A DNA stretch of 64,000 bases from Nissolia schottii (GCA_003254905.1 QANU01030043.1:61915-125914), one strand, 5' to 3'; positions 12,601 through 25,689 are shown, counted from the first letter of the stretch. The notes: generated by a model not told the origin, from the sequence alone. A program made the numbers and translations.

Positions 12601-15600
12601 CAAGAAAGTTTTTCTAATTGTTGTACCAATTGTTTTAAAAAAAATAAAAAATAAAAAAGTTAAAGTTTTTTCCTAGATAAGGACCAGCATTCCTGTAGTG
12701 TTTTCCTAGATATATCACATATAATGTGTAAAGAATATAATGCTTAAGCAAGCTACACATTTGTACAAAAATAACAACATTAATAGGTGCAAACAATCTT
12801 GTCACACTACTTTATATTGTTCCCTTATATTTTCACTTTTCATAGTTCATTTTTCTTGACTCTAACATTGGTACAACAACAGCTAAAGATTGTGATTAAA
12901 ATGTTATAATAATGAAATACTGAAATTGCGCAAAGGTAGGATCAAGAATCTAGCAGTATCTACAGCCAATTCTAAAATGGAACTTCTCCTATCATCATCA
13001 TTAATACCATTTCAAATTCAAATTCTGAATATGTATATCTTGATTGCTAACAATAACAATAACAATAACAATAACAACAACAACAATAATAATAATAATA
13101 ATGCAACCAGCCTGATCAATGGTCCAGACAAGATGTGGCTGAAACTTAGTCTGAAATGTGATTGGACCAACCTGGCAATACAAAATGGACATGAGAAGCA
13201 ATAAATTAAAACAAAATGAAAAAGTTAAAGTCAATACATTCAGTACAAGTAAAAGAAAAAGTATTAAACCAGATGGAAACACTCCAAACTCACAGTTTGT
13301 CCTTGATATACTTTCTCTATTGCCTCACTTGCAGCACTGGCTTTTAAAATAGCATCACCCGAGGCACTAGATTCAACATCATAGCCTGATGCACGCCATC
13401 TTGGCAGGCCACCATCTAATACCCAGATTCTGTCATGCCCAAACACTCGGAACATCCTTGAATTAGTGAACAGAAGAAACAGGTATTAGTTTAACTGCAT
13501 AGCAACATCCATGATACCATACTCCACTAATATATTGTTTTTTACACAACACTATGGCTTACCACCAAACACGAGCTGCACTGAATATTCCTTTTCCGTC
13601 ATAAACAACCAAATCATCTTTGTTTTGTATGCCAAGAGCAGAAACAGCAGCAGCAAAAGCTTCCTCTGATGGCAACATGTGTGGCAACTGACCAATGAAT
13701 GAGTCAGCCTTTATATATTAGCTATAATGGGAAAATGGATTGCATTCAAAGACAAGATGTAGCAAACAGTGTTGCCAGTAACAAGCACTTCCAACCAAGA
13801 AAATATATAAAATAATCACATCACCAATAGGATTACTAACAAAACGGACTCCTAACACATGAATAGCACTAATATCAAATTTAGACCATCCTAGTCAAAG
13901 AGCATATAACTTGCATCCAAAGAGTCCCAAGTATTCAAATAGTGAACTAGCATAAAAAAGAAGAAGCATCCATCAAAAAGAAGAAATATAAACCACCACT
14001 CTTATAGGGACTCCTTGAAATTGCAAAATATACTTCTACACTGCCTTGCCAGCAGCAAGTTGGTTTAATAACTAGGTATTTTTACCTTTCACCTTTTTTT
14101 GACTCCTTTAAATTATAAATATAATAGTGCAAGATCAGAAGAGTGGTATAAAAGAAAAGTTTCAACATACAACGTACATCCAAGTAATCTAGCACCGAAG
14201 CTCTCAATTAGAAAAACCAGAAACTCAGAGTGAATAAAAATAAAAGAGATAAACTCACATTTGTAGTTCGATCTGCTATCCCATCCACATCAAAGAAAAG
14301 GGCCCCAGGAATGTGAGCAACCTGTTGTATATGATGTGACACAAAATAGTAGACAAGAAACATTAAACCATAAAACTAAGTGCAAATTGCAGAAAATATT
14401 CAAACGATGCCATATACTACCCAACTGTTCAGAATTATAAAGATCTAAGAATGTGAGTCCTAACAAAATGCTACCTGATATTCTTGAATTGGATTCCTCT
14501 GCTCATCTGGCATGTACCAAGATGCATCCAATACCTAAATAGAATAGATAAGATTAGCATTAGCATTAGCTTTTTAATGGAAATGTAATTTAAAAGAAAA
14601 TACAGAATCATATGAAGGTGTATCTTTCGGCCCATGTATGAGCAATTATGAATTGTAAAGAAGTAGAAATATAATATTCAATTTATGCCGATTACAGGTT
14701 GGCCGTATGTCTCCTAGCTGGCTTCATAATCACTTGAACAAGATTGAGAGCCACCGACATAAAAATTGGGGGCATCCGGTGGCAGGGAAGACTAGCCGAA
14801 TCTAAGGTTGAGAGCCATCTTTGCAAATTCACCTCTTTTTTCTTCTTGTGTGGTAAACTGAAATTTAGGTTGAGGGGAATACTAGCCTCAATCCAAGGTT
14901 AGGGCATGCCTCCAAACTCGTTAAGCACTAACAAAGGTATTTACAGATGACCCACCAACAGGAGAACCCAGGAATTGAAACCAAGTTATGGTTATACAAA
15001 AGCAGAAGGTCAACTAGGTGCGTCAAACCCTATTGGCCGACCTTTGCTAATTTTAATATGCTATTCATATAAACATACTCATGAAATAATGAGATTCTCA
15101 TAACCAATATGCTGATTGCACAAGTGTCCAGATCTTAAATTGATGAGTAAGTGATCAAAAGAGAGAGATGTTTTAGTTAATTCATATAAATAGTTTGCCA
15201 ACAAAGTTCAGTGACTAAGTAGTGAAAGAGATCAAGAGATCAAGAGCCATTTTATTTTCTCAAATCTGACAAATAAGTAAATCTAGCACTTTTTTGGAGG
15301 TTGTTTGCTTAATTTTCAGCTTCTACTCTTTCAACAATTGTGGAGTGTGCTGAACATCCACGCACAAAAGAGAGAGAGAGAGAACAAAAACTGAGAAAAA
15401 GAAGAAGACAGCAGCAACAACAAAATTACAAACATAAAGAAAAAGAACTCTGTACAAGCACCATCAGGTAAGAAATAAAGGTGACTAAAACAGTACCTTC
15501 ACATCAGGATCCTTCAGGTTATCATAAAGCCAATCCACAGAAACAACTGGCTCATTTGTAGGTGCGGACTTTGTTGAATATGCAGCTCTGGTAGAAGCCA

Positions 15601-16731
15601 TACAAGGAACCCAACTAGTCGTTTTGGGGCTCTGAGCTGTATAGGTTGGGCGAGCTTGTACAGAAAACAACCGCTTCTGCATGTAGAAGAGAAATTAACA
15701 ATAAGATCTTGGCCAAAATAACAAACAAATATGAAGGGGATGCTAGCCAGCTAAAAGCTAAAAAGATAATGCAGAAATAAATTAATGGGTTTTGTTCACC
15801 AAGATGGTTATTTTTTTCGTCTTTTTGCGTATACATACGCAAACATATGCGAAGAAATTAGAGCTTAGACTGAAAAAGGAAAAGTTCCCTACAAGATAAA
15901 TTGCACAAAATACTTTTTTGATTTACTTCTATCAAATTTTCATGCATTATAAGAACATCTGATTCAATTACATATATCTATATCTCTAAGACTAACTACC
16001 AGTTATATATCAAATCATCAACTATTCACTCATAAAACCAATGCAGCGAAATGAGATTCAACAATGTCACTAATTCATAAGTGAACCTGAGAAAGTTAAG
16101 ACTCATAGCAGCATTGATGACAAATTGGCATTATGATCTGATACATTTCATAGGTGCAAAATCTAGATAGAATCCCCGTGAAATGTTGTTCTACTTTCAG
16201 TTATACTGATAATATCCTTTGTCTAAGAAAGGGCAAGCAAACAATTCCACAGCAAATTTGTTGATGAACTTGCTTATAGCACTTCAGTTGATACACTTCA
16301 ACATTAAAACACATAAAATTGAACAAGTTTTATGAAACACACTTAAAAGGAAATTGGCACAAGAGCAATTCAAAGCTAGCATATCACTCAACTGATCAAA
16401 ACCCCAAGAACACATGTCCAAATCCGCGCACATACTCAAAAATCAAAACTTTATTGAGAAAATCGCATAACCCCAGAGCAAAATTCTCACAATCAAACAC
16501 ACAAATCCAAAAAGAAAAAAAAAACACACACACACACACACAAATTGAAAGAGAATAAATGATAGAGAGAATTAGGATATACCTAAGATGAAAGCTTCAA
16601 ACAGAAAAAAGGTGATTACTTACAGTGAAGAGAGAAGAGAGAATCTGTTGTGGCTTTTGAGTGAAGGAGGAGGAAGGGTGAACAAAGAAGCGATGACCCA
16701 AGAGCGTCTTTCTGAAAAGGGTGGAAGCCAT
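9618..16731 (-). CDS. STR1: Thiosulfate/3-mercaptopyruvate sulfurtransferase, mitochondrial (12 exons)
   Basis: It transfers sulfane sulfur from 3-mercaptopyruvate or thiosulfate to cyanide or thiol acceptors. Exons (- strand): 16731-16624, 15676-15497, 14534-14475, 14321-14259, 13687-13563, 13456-13294, 13171-13112, 12267-12209, 11749-11668, 10684-10621, 10523-10456, 9719-9618. They total 1134 nt (377 aa), all phases agree, and the length is typical of plant STR1. Residues 1-40 are Arg/Ser-rich and look like a mitochondrial presequence. The first rhodanese domain is inactive: Asp167 in YDGKG sits where the catalytic Cys would be. The second carries the CGTGVTA loop with catalytic Cys333. The gene ends SWTEW...PVESSSS. 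Intron 7 uses a GC donor, and intron 9 holds a copia LTR. The gene looks intact. Confidence 0.93.
11121..11345 (+). mobile_element. Ty1/copia LTR plus primer-binding site inside an STR1 intron
   Basis: A TG...CA segment of about 207 bp (11121-11327), with a CTCTATATAAAG TATA-like box near 11211, is followed directly by TGGTATCAGAGC (11328-11339). That is the classic initiator-Met tRNA primer-binding site of plant copia elements. A pyrimidine-rich leader follows. No gag-pol and no second LTR is visible, so this is a 5' remnant or a TRIM-like element. It lies antisense within the intron between exons 9 and 10 of the sulfurtransferase gene. Confidence 0.75.
13050..13102. repeat. AAC/AAT trinucleotide microsatellite
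   Basis: (AACAAT)n passing into (AAT)n, about 53 bp. It lies about ten bases inside the GC-donor intron 7 of the sulfurtransferase gene. Long open frames here on both strands are artefacts of this repeat. Confidence 0.9.
13108..13113 (-). other. GC-type 5' splice site of STR1-like intron 7
   Basis: On the - strand, exon 7 ends GAT CAG (Asp-Gln) at 13112 and the intron starts GCTGGT. The next exon begins after a normal TTTCAG at 12267 with Val-Lys-Lys-Asn-Val. Only this GC position keeps the frame. The nearest GT lies 4 bp inside the intron and would shift it. Confidence 0.7.
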
Positions 16732-18099
16732 TTTCAATCAAATGACCATAAAAAGCCAAAAATTTGTCTGTCAGTACCTCCCTCTCTCTTGGTGTAATCT
16801 TTCTCGTGCAGCTGAAGCCTGAAGGTAACACTGCCACTACTACTAATCAATTATACGCAAGTTAAATTTTGTTTTTAACTCTTAAAAGTGGTTTTTTTTT
16901 CTTATTTACTTGGTTGGATTGACTTAAAAAAAAAGTATTTTTTTTATAAAATAATAAGGGTTAAAATAAATTTTAAAAAAATATTTTTTAAAATAATGTA
17001 AAATATTACTTTTTTTTTAAAAGTTTGGTTGGTTCTATTTTAAAAAAAGTGAAGAAAAAAATGTGAGATTTTTAATAAAGTTGTCTTATAATTATAAATT
17101 AAACATTTTAAAAAAAAGTTATACTGAAAATATAATTAAGATAATTAATTTTTTAAATCAATTTAATCGGATCCTATATTGATTAATAATAGTAAATTAA
17201 ATATGAAATTTTTATTTTACTCTAACTTTCTTTTTCTTAATTTTTGAGGTGATTTGTTAAAGCGAGCCGGATTGGCCCCTTTGAACCGAGTCACCTTGGT
17301 TTAGTCCATTTTTGAGTTGGACCATCTCGAATTATGTTATTTTTAAGTTAATAGAATATTAGTTCACTTCGAGATGAATCATTTTTGAAATAACTCATGA
17401 GGTGAGATTCTGCCTCCCAAATTTATTTTATTTTTTGGGTCCGATAACCATGTATAAGTAATTCTTATCAACTAAAAATAAAATAATTAGTCTATAAGTT
17501 TTAAAATAAAATAAAACTAATAAGTAGAACTAGACTTTTTTGACCCCATATAGAGCTAGATTTTTTCTTTTCAATTTTGGTTTTCACTTAGAAGTAAACT
17601 CAGTAAGTTAGTATACTAGTGTAATATTTCATTTGTTTTATAATATTTGTTACTTTTAAAATTTCTTACATTCATAAATTTGAAAAAAAATATTATAAAA
17701 TGGAGAGAACAATAAATAAAAAAAATTATAGACTTTCCTTGTTTCATGAGGACTGAGCCTTAAGCTTGTGCTTTATGTCATTATATAAAGAATTGTCTCT
17801 ATTATTGATAGCTCATTATTGTTCTTTAATTTTGAAATATCAAACAAAAAGAAATTTGGTATTAATGGTTGGTTGGTATCTAAATGCACTTCACAACTAC
17901 AAAATTATATTATAAAAAAAAAATTAGTATTAGTGCTGTTGGCTGGCTGGCCCGATTTAAATTGGACCAAATCAGGCCCACTGAGTTAGGTTGGCTTGAT
18001 TTAAACTTGGAAAGAAAAAAGCATGTTGCTCCTTCTTACATGACACTTTACGAGATTGTGAATTGTGTTTCCTTCTGTTCTATTGCAAATTCTTTGAAT
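16732..18099. other. Upstream region of STR1-like gene and AT-rich intergenic spacer
   Basis: The first ~120 bp upstream of the sulfurtransferase ATG are the probable 5' UTR and promoter (- strand). From 16,860 to 18,099 the DNA is very AT-rich with poly-A/T runs. No gene or recognisable repeat is seen, and the duplicated block begins at about 18,100. Confidence 0.5.
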
Positions 18100-18129
18100 T
18101 TGAGAGAAAACTGATTTGTTTGTATTCTC

Positions 18130-18290
18130 TCATGTGATCTTGTTGTTTCTATGAGGCTGTGGAAGCTTATCAAACTAGAAAAGAATGGACCACACATTTT
18201 CCATTTACTTTTTGCTGATAATATATTTCTGTTTGGTGAAACTTCATATTGAGGCTATTAAGAAATGCATCATGGCGTTACCTCTCCTTT
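18130..18290 (+). mobile_element. LINE reverse-transcriptase fragment (unit 1)
   Basis: Translation gives KNGPHIFHLLFADNIFLFGE, the catalytic region of a plant L1 RT (normally FADD), with stops soon after. Equivalent copies lie at about 32,410-32,540 (deleted through the motif) and 63,770-63,920. Confidence 0.6.
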
Positions 18291-19440
18291 GAGGCAAAAA
18301 GTGAGTGGTGATCAGCTTAAGGTTTATTTATCTTGAATTTCCAATCAAAATCAAATTGTATAGCTTTGTGCTATGGTTTGATTTTCTATTACAACAAAGT
18401 TAGAAAAATCAATTTTTACCTTCATCCTTCCTTCCTCTTTCTTGCTCACACTGATTTGATGGTTGCTTCGGATATGGCACTTAGGAAAATCAACCATTGA
18501 TGGTAGTGGTGGTTACTTGGGACTCTTTTGACCACATGTTTGTCACATTGTCTGCGTGTTTTTGTGTTGGTCTTGGTTTTTTGCAAAGATGATAATGACG
18601 CAGGTGTTGATTTAAGTGGTTATTGTGCCAGTTTCTCTACAAAGGAAAAAACTACCAAAGATAAAGATTTGAGCGAATGAAGACAAAATAACACAGGAGA
18701 GCTCAGAGAGTCTTGCAAAATAGGTTGTCTGAGTAATTTTGTTCTTTACATTGGATAGTTTATTTTTATTAGAATTCTTGCACAAAATTCAAAAAAAATG
18801 AGGATGGAATTGTTGTCTTGTGTTACTTAATATTATTATTTAATATTAATTATTTTCTTAACTCCCAAAATTATTATTATTATTAGGCTTAAATATGTTT
18901 TTAGTCTCTCATAAATTTTGAATTGTGTTTTACCTCTCATCGTGTTAGTTTAACATGACCATATCATATTAAGAGAAAGAGAGACAAACACTTTAAACAA
19001 CTACAACCTATTTTAAATGCATGTATCTATCTCAACCTGACAAGGCTAGGTTCAAAATCAACATATGAGAGGATGATCATCCTAAATTCCTAACAAACTA
19101 GTCAATCTAATTTCAAGTAACAATATACTCTTAACATATTGAGTAGGAGCGGGAGTGTAAGCCGGTTGGTTCTGTATCATGCCACTCGGCAAAAATGCAC
19201 GGACATGCACTTGTTGTAGTTCTCCTTGTTAGCTCTAAAAGATTTCATTTCATTCGCCAGCAAACTACAATTAAAAGTGTGTTCAGCAGTTGGTTGGAAA
19301 AAACTGAAACAAAAGCAAGAGCTAAAGTGGAAACTGTGTTATACCTCTTAACCCACTTTCCCTGGACGAAATGCAAGGAGGGATGGATGGGTTCGGCCAA
19401 AACAAAGTAAAATAAACATGTCCTCTGTAACTGAAATTGC

Positions 19441-22150
19441 TTATTGATGGAATCCAATTACAAATCTCTGAATGCCAGCAAAATCAGAAAGTATTTCAAA
19501 ATTGCAGAAGCTTCCACTTCTATTATTCTCCATATACTCAACAAGAGCCCTGCATTGCTGCTCGCCATTTGTCTGTCGACACAGAGAAAGAAACAGTCAG
19601 AAGCAACATACAGCGAATGTGACAGTGTGCGAAAACAACACTTAGGCCTAAGCTTAAAGATGAAATATTCTTTGCATGCCGGGCTACCTGTAATTTCAAG
19701 GCTGATTGTTTTATCCATTGTGACATTGCAAGAAGATCATTATTGTTTTACTTTTGAAACCTAAATTATCCGTATGAGTTTTCATACTCTTTTTCCTCTC
19801 GTAAAAATCAAGGGGTTTGTCATAGTAGGTTTCCCCAGGAGAGGTTTTTAATGAGGCTATGTTTGTGTCTTGCCGAGCTTTGTTAAGTCTCAGAGGGGTG
19901 GGGGTCTTGGAGTGATATAGTCAGTTGTTGGTGGTCATTGGCCGTGTTTTTCTACATGACCTTTACTTGTCTAAAAAAAATCCGTATGAGTTTTCTAGCA
20001 GAGGTTATCAATTAACTCTGAATGGATTAGGATTACTAATTCTTGTCGGACAAGAATGGTTGTAAGCTTTCTTTAAGGTGGGTGATAATTTTTACAAAGT
20101 ATGGCTTCCTTCTTGGTTGTGTCATGCGTGAGAGACATGCCTATGTCCTCTTCTCTTCTACTCATTTATTCCAAACCTAATTAATTTTTAAACTATAGTG
20201 CTAAAATGAAACATTGGACATGACAGGACACTTCTTATTTATATTGCTTGTATGGTTGAAGGAAGTCTGTAATTGAATAAGTCAACATACAAACTAAAAT
20301 TGAATAACAACAACAACAGAAAGGGAAGCCCCGAGCATACCGGTATGCAAATAAGACGTATGTTGGAAAACCTAATTCATTTCTTGTTTGGTGATACTAT
20401 TCAGGTAAAGTAGTTGAGTGAACAATGGCTTCCTATTCCAGAGAGAATTACATGAGTAAAATCTTTCTACAAAAAGAATGTATATTAAGTCTTTCTGTAG
20501 AAGCTCTGCAGTGGCAAATAAACAACAAGCTGGTTTACTGCTTATAAAGCTATTCCCAATTTTGCCAGCTCTGATCAGAAGTGAGATCATTGATCACCAA
20601 ATTATCATCTACTTAGGCTTGGGGTCAGGGCTACCATTTGATTATTTTCCATGAGTAAGCAGAAGCGCAACCAGAAATAAAAACGAAATTCCAATTTTCT
20701 AGAAAACAAAAGACTGATACCTCAAAGGCAAAAAATCCACCAGGCTGCAAGAATAAAGCAGCTCCATCACAAAGATGGAGAAGGGAATCCATACCATCAA
20801 TACCTCCATCTAATGCAACTATAGGTTCATGTCTGCCAACTTCAGCCTGTAGACCGGAGATATCTTTACTCGGTATATATGGTGGGTTACTGACAAGGCC
20901 TGCAAGCTTCCCTTCCATATCCTTCAATGGTTCAAACCATGATCCTTCCCTTACTTCAATTTTCTCCTGCAGTGGATAACAAAGTGGTTCATACAATGAC
21001 CGTAAACAGTATAAAGTGAAGCAGCAAAATATACTGAGAAAAATATTTTGGTTTTCTGTTTTCTATGGAAATATACTTCTCTTTTCTCAAAAGTCTCACA
21101 CACAAATGCATATGATTAGATTACCGTATAAAACTCTTCGACATTGACAAAGGATAGCAATTAAACTCCTAACTACTCCATCCTCAAAAGCATTTAAACC
21201 ATTAAAGCGCCCTCTCCTAAAACAAATCAAACTGGAAAATTTATTCAGTCCTGACTTTATATTGCCTTACATCTAAACAATGGTTGCTGATAGTAGTCAG
21301 CAGGAATTGAAATCTTTTGGTAAGTGCAAAGAAATCAGTGTGGTCAGTGCAAACTATGGGTGACGAAAACAGCCAAAAGGAATTCAAATCACGGGTGGTG
21401 AAGACTTGAATCACTAACCTGTAAGCCATACCTCTGCACATTGTAAGCTGCAACAGCAACTGCCACGGGGCTTAAATCAACGGCGACAACCCTCCCCTCA
21501 CTTCCCAAAACCCCGCCAATACCGATAGCGAGAGCGCCGCTTCCGGTCCCCAAATCAGCCCAAACCCCTCTTTTCAAGCCCTCACTCTTAGACACCGCAT
21601 CAGACACGAAATCAACAATGACTTCTGTCTCAGGTCTGGGAATCAAGACCCCTTCTTGGACACTCAACACCAGGTCTCTCCAATGCTCACATCCAACTAT
21701 GTACTGAAAGGGTCTCCTCTCATGAATCCTTTGCTTCCACAGACTGTAAAGCTCATCCATATCAGCCCTCATTTTCACCCTGACATCTTCATCATCCTCC
21801 AATCCCTTGCGGGAAAACAGTGGTGAGTGGTGTCCATCTTCAACAGCATCCTCCATGAGCCACTTGAGCTCCCTGCACAGAATGCTTGAGTCTGGGCCAC
21901 TGTCTGAGTGCACAAAAGATGACCCAATTGAAGAAGCAACACCTTTGGCCCAATCATGCCATTTGTTGAGCTCACACAGCTTGGTTGAGTGAATGGGTGG
22001 CCTAAGAAAGAGTGGAATTTGGGGTTTCACAGAAGTGGGTGAACGTGACAGTGCTGAAGAAGAACAAAAGGGTTTGCACAAACTGCTAAAGGAAGAAGTT
22101 TTAAGGAGTGTTGTTTGGAACCTATGAGGACTATATGTACTAAATCTCAT
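19441..22150 (-). CDS. Release factor glutamine methyltransferase, PrmC/HemK family, copy 1
   Basis: It methylates the Gln of the GGQ motif of class I release factors; the plant member of this type (AT5G64150-like) is organellar. Exons (- strand): 22150-21419, 20966-20721 and 19572-19441, total 1110 nt, 369 aa, all GT-AG, phase 0. The start is the ATG at 22150; an in-frame TTG upstream is not needed. Residues 1-60 are Ser/Arg-rich and look like a transit peptide. The PrmC N-domain motif RRPFQYIVG is followed by IPRPETE (RPETE 172-176), SAM motif I DLGTGSG (199-205), acidic Asp225 and the diagnostic NPPY (271-274). The C-terminal exon is TNGEQQC...DFAGIQRFVIGFHQ. The frame is intact. Intron 2 is 1148 bp, against 3124 bp in copy 2. 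Confidence 0.92.
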
Positions 22151-22719
22151 TGTCAAGCGAACCAAAAAGAAAGAAAGAAGGAAACTTTATGCCTCTCTAA
22201 TGCAGGATTTATGGTCACTAAAAAACTCAACTTTTTTGAGAGTTACCCATCATCTTTTTTTTCCCCCCCTTTGAAATTCACCCCCCAGAGAGTTCAAATT
22301 GCTCCTGAAGCTCCAATTTTGAAATTGATTTTCGGCTTGGATGGGGAGCCAAAAGATGAAGATTGAAGAATTCCCAGAAAGAGGGAACTCAGTAGAAGCT
22401 CGATAAACATGACATGGAATACGGGGTAATCCTATTTGAAAAAATAAAAATATTATAGATAGATTTTTTTTTTTTTTGTAGAAATAAACCATATTTCTCT
22501 CTGGTGTACATTTCTTTCAGGATAAACCTCAAACTTATCTCTTTTAATTTCGATTTCAGTGTCCCTTCCAAAAAAATTTCGCCAATTTTGTCTCTCTGTG
22601 GCGGTTAACGTGTTACGTCGCTATGTTAACCGCTACATTACCCCTTTTCTCAAAGGCTTCATTCTATGTATGAGATTAATACATTAACCATTAGGCTACC
22701 AGTGTTATTATTGTATAAT

Positions 22720-22755
22720 GTTGCATATTATATATATATATATATATATATTATA
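22720..22755. repeat. (TA)n microsatellite, unit 1
   Basis: About 26-30 bp of alternating TA between PrmC-1 and the next block. The allele in unit 2 is longer and ends in an assembly n at 39061. Confidence 0.9.
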
Positions 22756-23271
22756 CCTGAATGAAGTTACTAATGAATGACTCAAAAAATTCAATAATTC
22801 AATTTTTGTCAACTTAGTTGAAAGACAATTGCTTGTTTAGCTTGATATATTGAGTTTAACTCATGCTAGTCAATTTTGTTTAGGCAATGGCAACTCTTTG
22901 TTGTGGTACTCAGATTGGTTGGGGGTGGGTCCCCATAGTGGCCACCTCCCCTATGTTCACATTTTTGATACTCGCTTGTTCATGATATTGGCATAATAAC
23001 TCGTGGAATATGTCCTAGCTCTATTCTAAGCTCCCTTAGGAACTCTCTAATATGATTATGCGAGTGCCAGGTCCTTGTGCTAACCTTCCAGATCCTTGGC
23101 ATTAGTTTGGAGCCACTTCAAGTGATTACATGGCTGCCTCTGGTCATAAGTGGCTCTGGGAACTTAGTCAGGTGTGGAATATGGATCCTCGATGGAAACA
23201 AATTTGGCACCTCAATTTTTAGGAAAAAATGTCATGACCCAAGAGTAAAGATTGGTACAAAAGGGATTAGT
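22756..23271. other. Spacer upstream of PrmC-1
   Basis: No gene. The segment 22,894-23,271 is shared with unit 2 (39,062-39,438). The preceding ~140 bp are absent from unit 2, exactly where that copy carries an n. Confidence 0.6.
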
Positions 23272-24257
23272 TGTAACAACCCGACTTTTTCCCTTTATCA
23301 ACATGTCCTATAATAAATAATTAAGAATATGTTAATGAGGAAAAGATTGGATAAAAATAAAATAAAATTCACATATTAATTTAATCTCTGTCGTACTAGC
23401 TAAAAATAATAATTTTGCGATCTCGTGACGTCCGAGGACGTTTGGGGTCAATATTAGGTATTATTAGAATTTAATTATGACTCAAAAGAGTCTGTAAAAT
23501 ACACTAATATGAAAATAATGTGAGAATATCTCGCCAAAGATGTAAATATTACTAAGAAAAATTAATGGGTCACAACGGTATGTCCGAAATATTTTTAGGA
23601 CGTTCGGACATAAATAGTTAATGAACGAACATGACCAAAATCATACAAGGAAAAATAAAAACACTTAGGGCCCAAGGCCACTAAGTCTCCCACGGCACAC
23701 ACCCACCCACGAGACACACACAACACTTCCTTTCCTTTGTTTTTCAAGTTCTTCAAAACCTAGAGCTCCAAAGCTCCAAAGTTCATCCATCCACCATCAT
23801 CCTTTGTCTCTCATCATCATTAAACCCATCAAGAAGCTAATCAAGGGGTAAGGTTGTGAGTTCTCTTCACTTGGAGGAAAGGAAACCAAGGTTCCAAAAC
23901 CCTAAACCCCCATATCCTAAGTTTATCACTTCTTAGCAAAAGAACTCAAGGAAGCAAGGAAAGCTTCAAGTTCATCCTTTTCCATCATTCAACAAGCTCT
24001 TGAGGAAGTGGGTAACTTTAGCTCATCACCTCTTGATTGGTGAATGTTTGTTTATCTGGTTATGTATGTATGTGATGATGCTTGAGTGTATGTGTATGTT
24101 GGATAAATTGCTAGAAATGATGTTAGGGTTAGGAAGATGATTCTGAAGGGTCCTGTGGCCTGGACTAGATAGGATTATTATGCGTAAAAGCTTAAGGTAA
24201 ATCCATGGAAGAAAGGGGAAGGTAATTTGCATTCTGACGCTGAATTTCCAAAACTGG

Positions 24258-24392
24258 GTCAGGCTCACGCCAGACTTGCAGTCAGGTTCACGCTAGGCGC
24301 ACCCGCCAGGCTCCCGCCAAGCTCACAAGTCAGGCTCCCGCCAGGCTCACAGGTCAGGCCCCCGCCAGACCACCCCAGGCCACGTCAGGCCA
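24258..24392. repeat. GC-rich CAGGCTC(A/C)CGC tandem repeat
   Basis: Repeated GTCAGGCTCCCGCCAGGCTCAC-like units (about 10-20 bp, degenerate) make a GC-rich island in an AT-rich LTR, about 160 bp before the assembly gap. Confidence 0.7.
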
Positions 24393-24555
24393 TACACTAA
24401 ACCTTTGGATTATATATATACAACGTTATAAATGACTGTATGATGATGTATGTGGAACATTTCATTGAAGCATGTTTATGATGATGTATGTGAGGTATGT
24501 GCATTCCATGCATTTTATAAGGGAAGTCAAAGAATTAGAAATAATGATGAGATAA

Positions 24556-24891
24556 NNNNNNNNNNNNNNNNNNNNNNNNNNNNNNNNNNNNNNNNNNNNN
24601 NNNNNNNNNNNNNNNNNNNNNNNNNNNNNNNNNNNNNNNNNNNNNNNNNNNNNNNNNNNNNNNNNNNNNNNNNNNNNNNNNNNNNNNNNNNNNNNNNNNN
24701 NNNNNNNNNNNNNNNNNNNNNNNNNNNNNNNNNNNNNNNNNNNNNNNNNNNNNNNNNNNNNNNNNNNNNNNNNNNNNNNNNNNNNNNNNNNNNNNNNNNN
24801 NNNNNNNNNNNNNNNNNNNNNNNNNNNNNNNNNNNNNNNNNNNNNNNNNNNNNNNNNNNNNNNNNNNNNNNNNNNNNNNNNNNNNNNNNNN
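24556..24891. other. Assembly gap (336 N)
   Basis: A run of N within the solo LTR of unit 1. Open frames running across it are meaningless. Confidence 0.99.
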
Positions 24892-25689
24892 ATCTCTGAG
24901 CGGCCTGAAGTCCGACCTAATATGAGACGAGACTTAGGAACTAAAGTTACTTCCACTGAGAACCTACCGTTCTCACTCCCACTACCTTATTGACTTCAGG
25001 TACTGATGATGATTCATGTTTTGAGGATGCTGATGAGCCGCCAGCAGAGCCATGAGCGGCAGTGACAGGATAGGGACATAGAGAGAGCTGGATGTCCAGA
25101 TTTTTGCCAAGGGTCTCTAGCAGCCCTTGTATTTTGATATGCTGTATTATGACTCATGTATTTGATATTTTGATCCATGTACATGTGATGTATCTTATGT
25201 ATTACATATACAATTATGTGACTTTGTATGATGAACCACCTGGATGTATATTGGATGCTCTATTATACTACTGCTACACGCCTTGTTATATTCATCTTTC
25301 AGACGCATGGCTCTAGTTTTGCAATTATGTAATGTAAATGAAAAGTTTAAAATTGGTCCTTATTTTCTTAAACCACTATTTTCGAAAGATAACGATGGAC
25401 TAAGGTATTCCGATCAGATAGCAAACAACCTAGTGAGCTTTGTTTACTACGTACGGGTAAACAGTTATCTAGGGTGTTTCATTAGTTCCCTTGTGAAAGC
25501 CTTTAAACATGCTAAATCGTCAGCATGCATAAGTATATAACTAAATTAACTATATTTCATAAACTGATTTTCTATACAACTAAAAATGTAATAACTATTT
25601 TGCATGCACAAATACAAATCCTACTACTAATCTTAACATTTGAAGACATTGCCTATTACCCATTGGAGCAACTATACCTGAAAACTCAA

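Larger units (their letters stand above)
23272..25481 (+). mobile_element. Solo-LTR-like insertion (Ty3/gypsy type), unit 1 only
   Basis: Unit 2 shows the empty site (GGGATTAGTTCCC near 39,440). In unit 1 a 2210-bp block starting TGTAACAACCCGAC and ending GTGTTTCA is flanked by TTAGT on both sides (23267-23271 and 25482-25486). TG/CA ends plus a 5-bp target duplication identify an LTR insertion. I see no gag-pol, so it is a solo LTR of a family with long LTRs, or an element whose body lies in the 336-base gap (too small for a full one). It contains inverted CGTCCGAGGACG-type motifs and a GC-rich repeat. Confidence 0.75.

Noticed and set aside
12926..13282. Open frames with poly-Asn or poly-Ile/Val
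   Set aside because: Translation of the AAC/AAT microsatellite in an intron. The real coding part here is only the 60-nt exon 7 of the sulfurtransferase on the - strand.
21775..21992. Alternative frames inside PrmC exon 1 on both strands
   Set aside because: No domain, overlapped by the clear methyltransferase frame; the same shadows occur in copy 2.
22151..22165. Upstream TTG start for PrmC-1 (and 38,396-38,410 for PrmC-2)
   Set aside because: Plant nuclear genes start at ATG; the ATG at 22150 / 38395 gives a normal transit peptide.
24450..24956. Long open frames on both strands across the N run
   Set aside because: They exist only because N codons are not read as stops.
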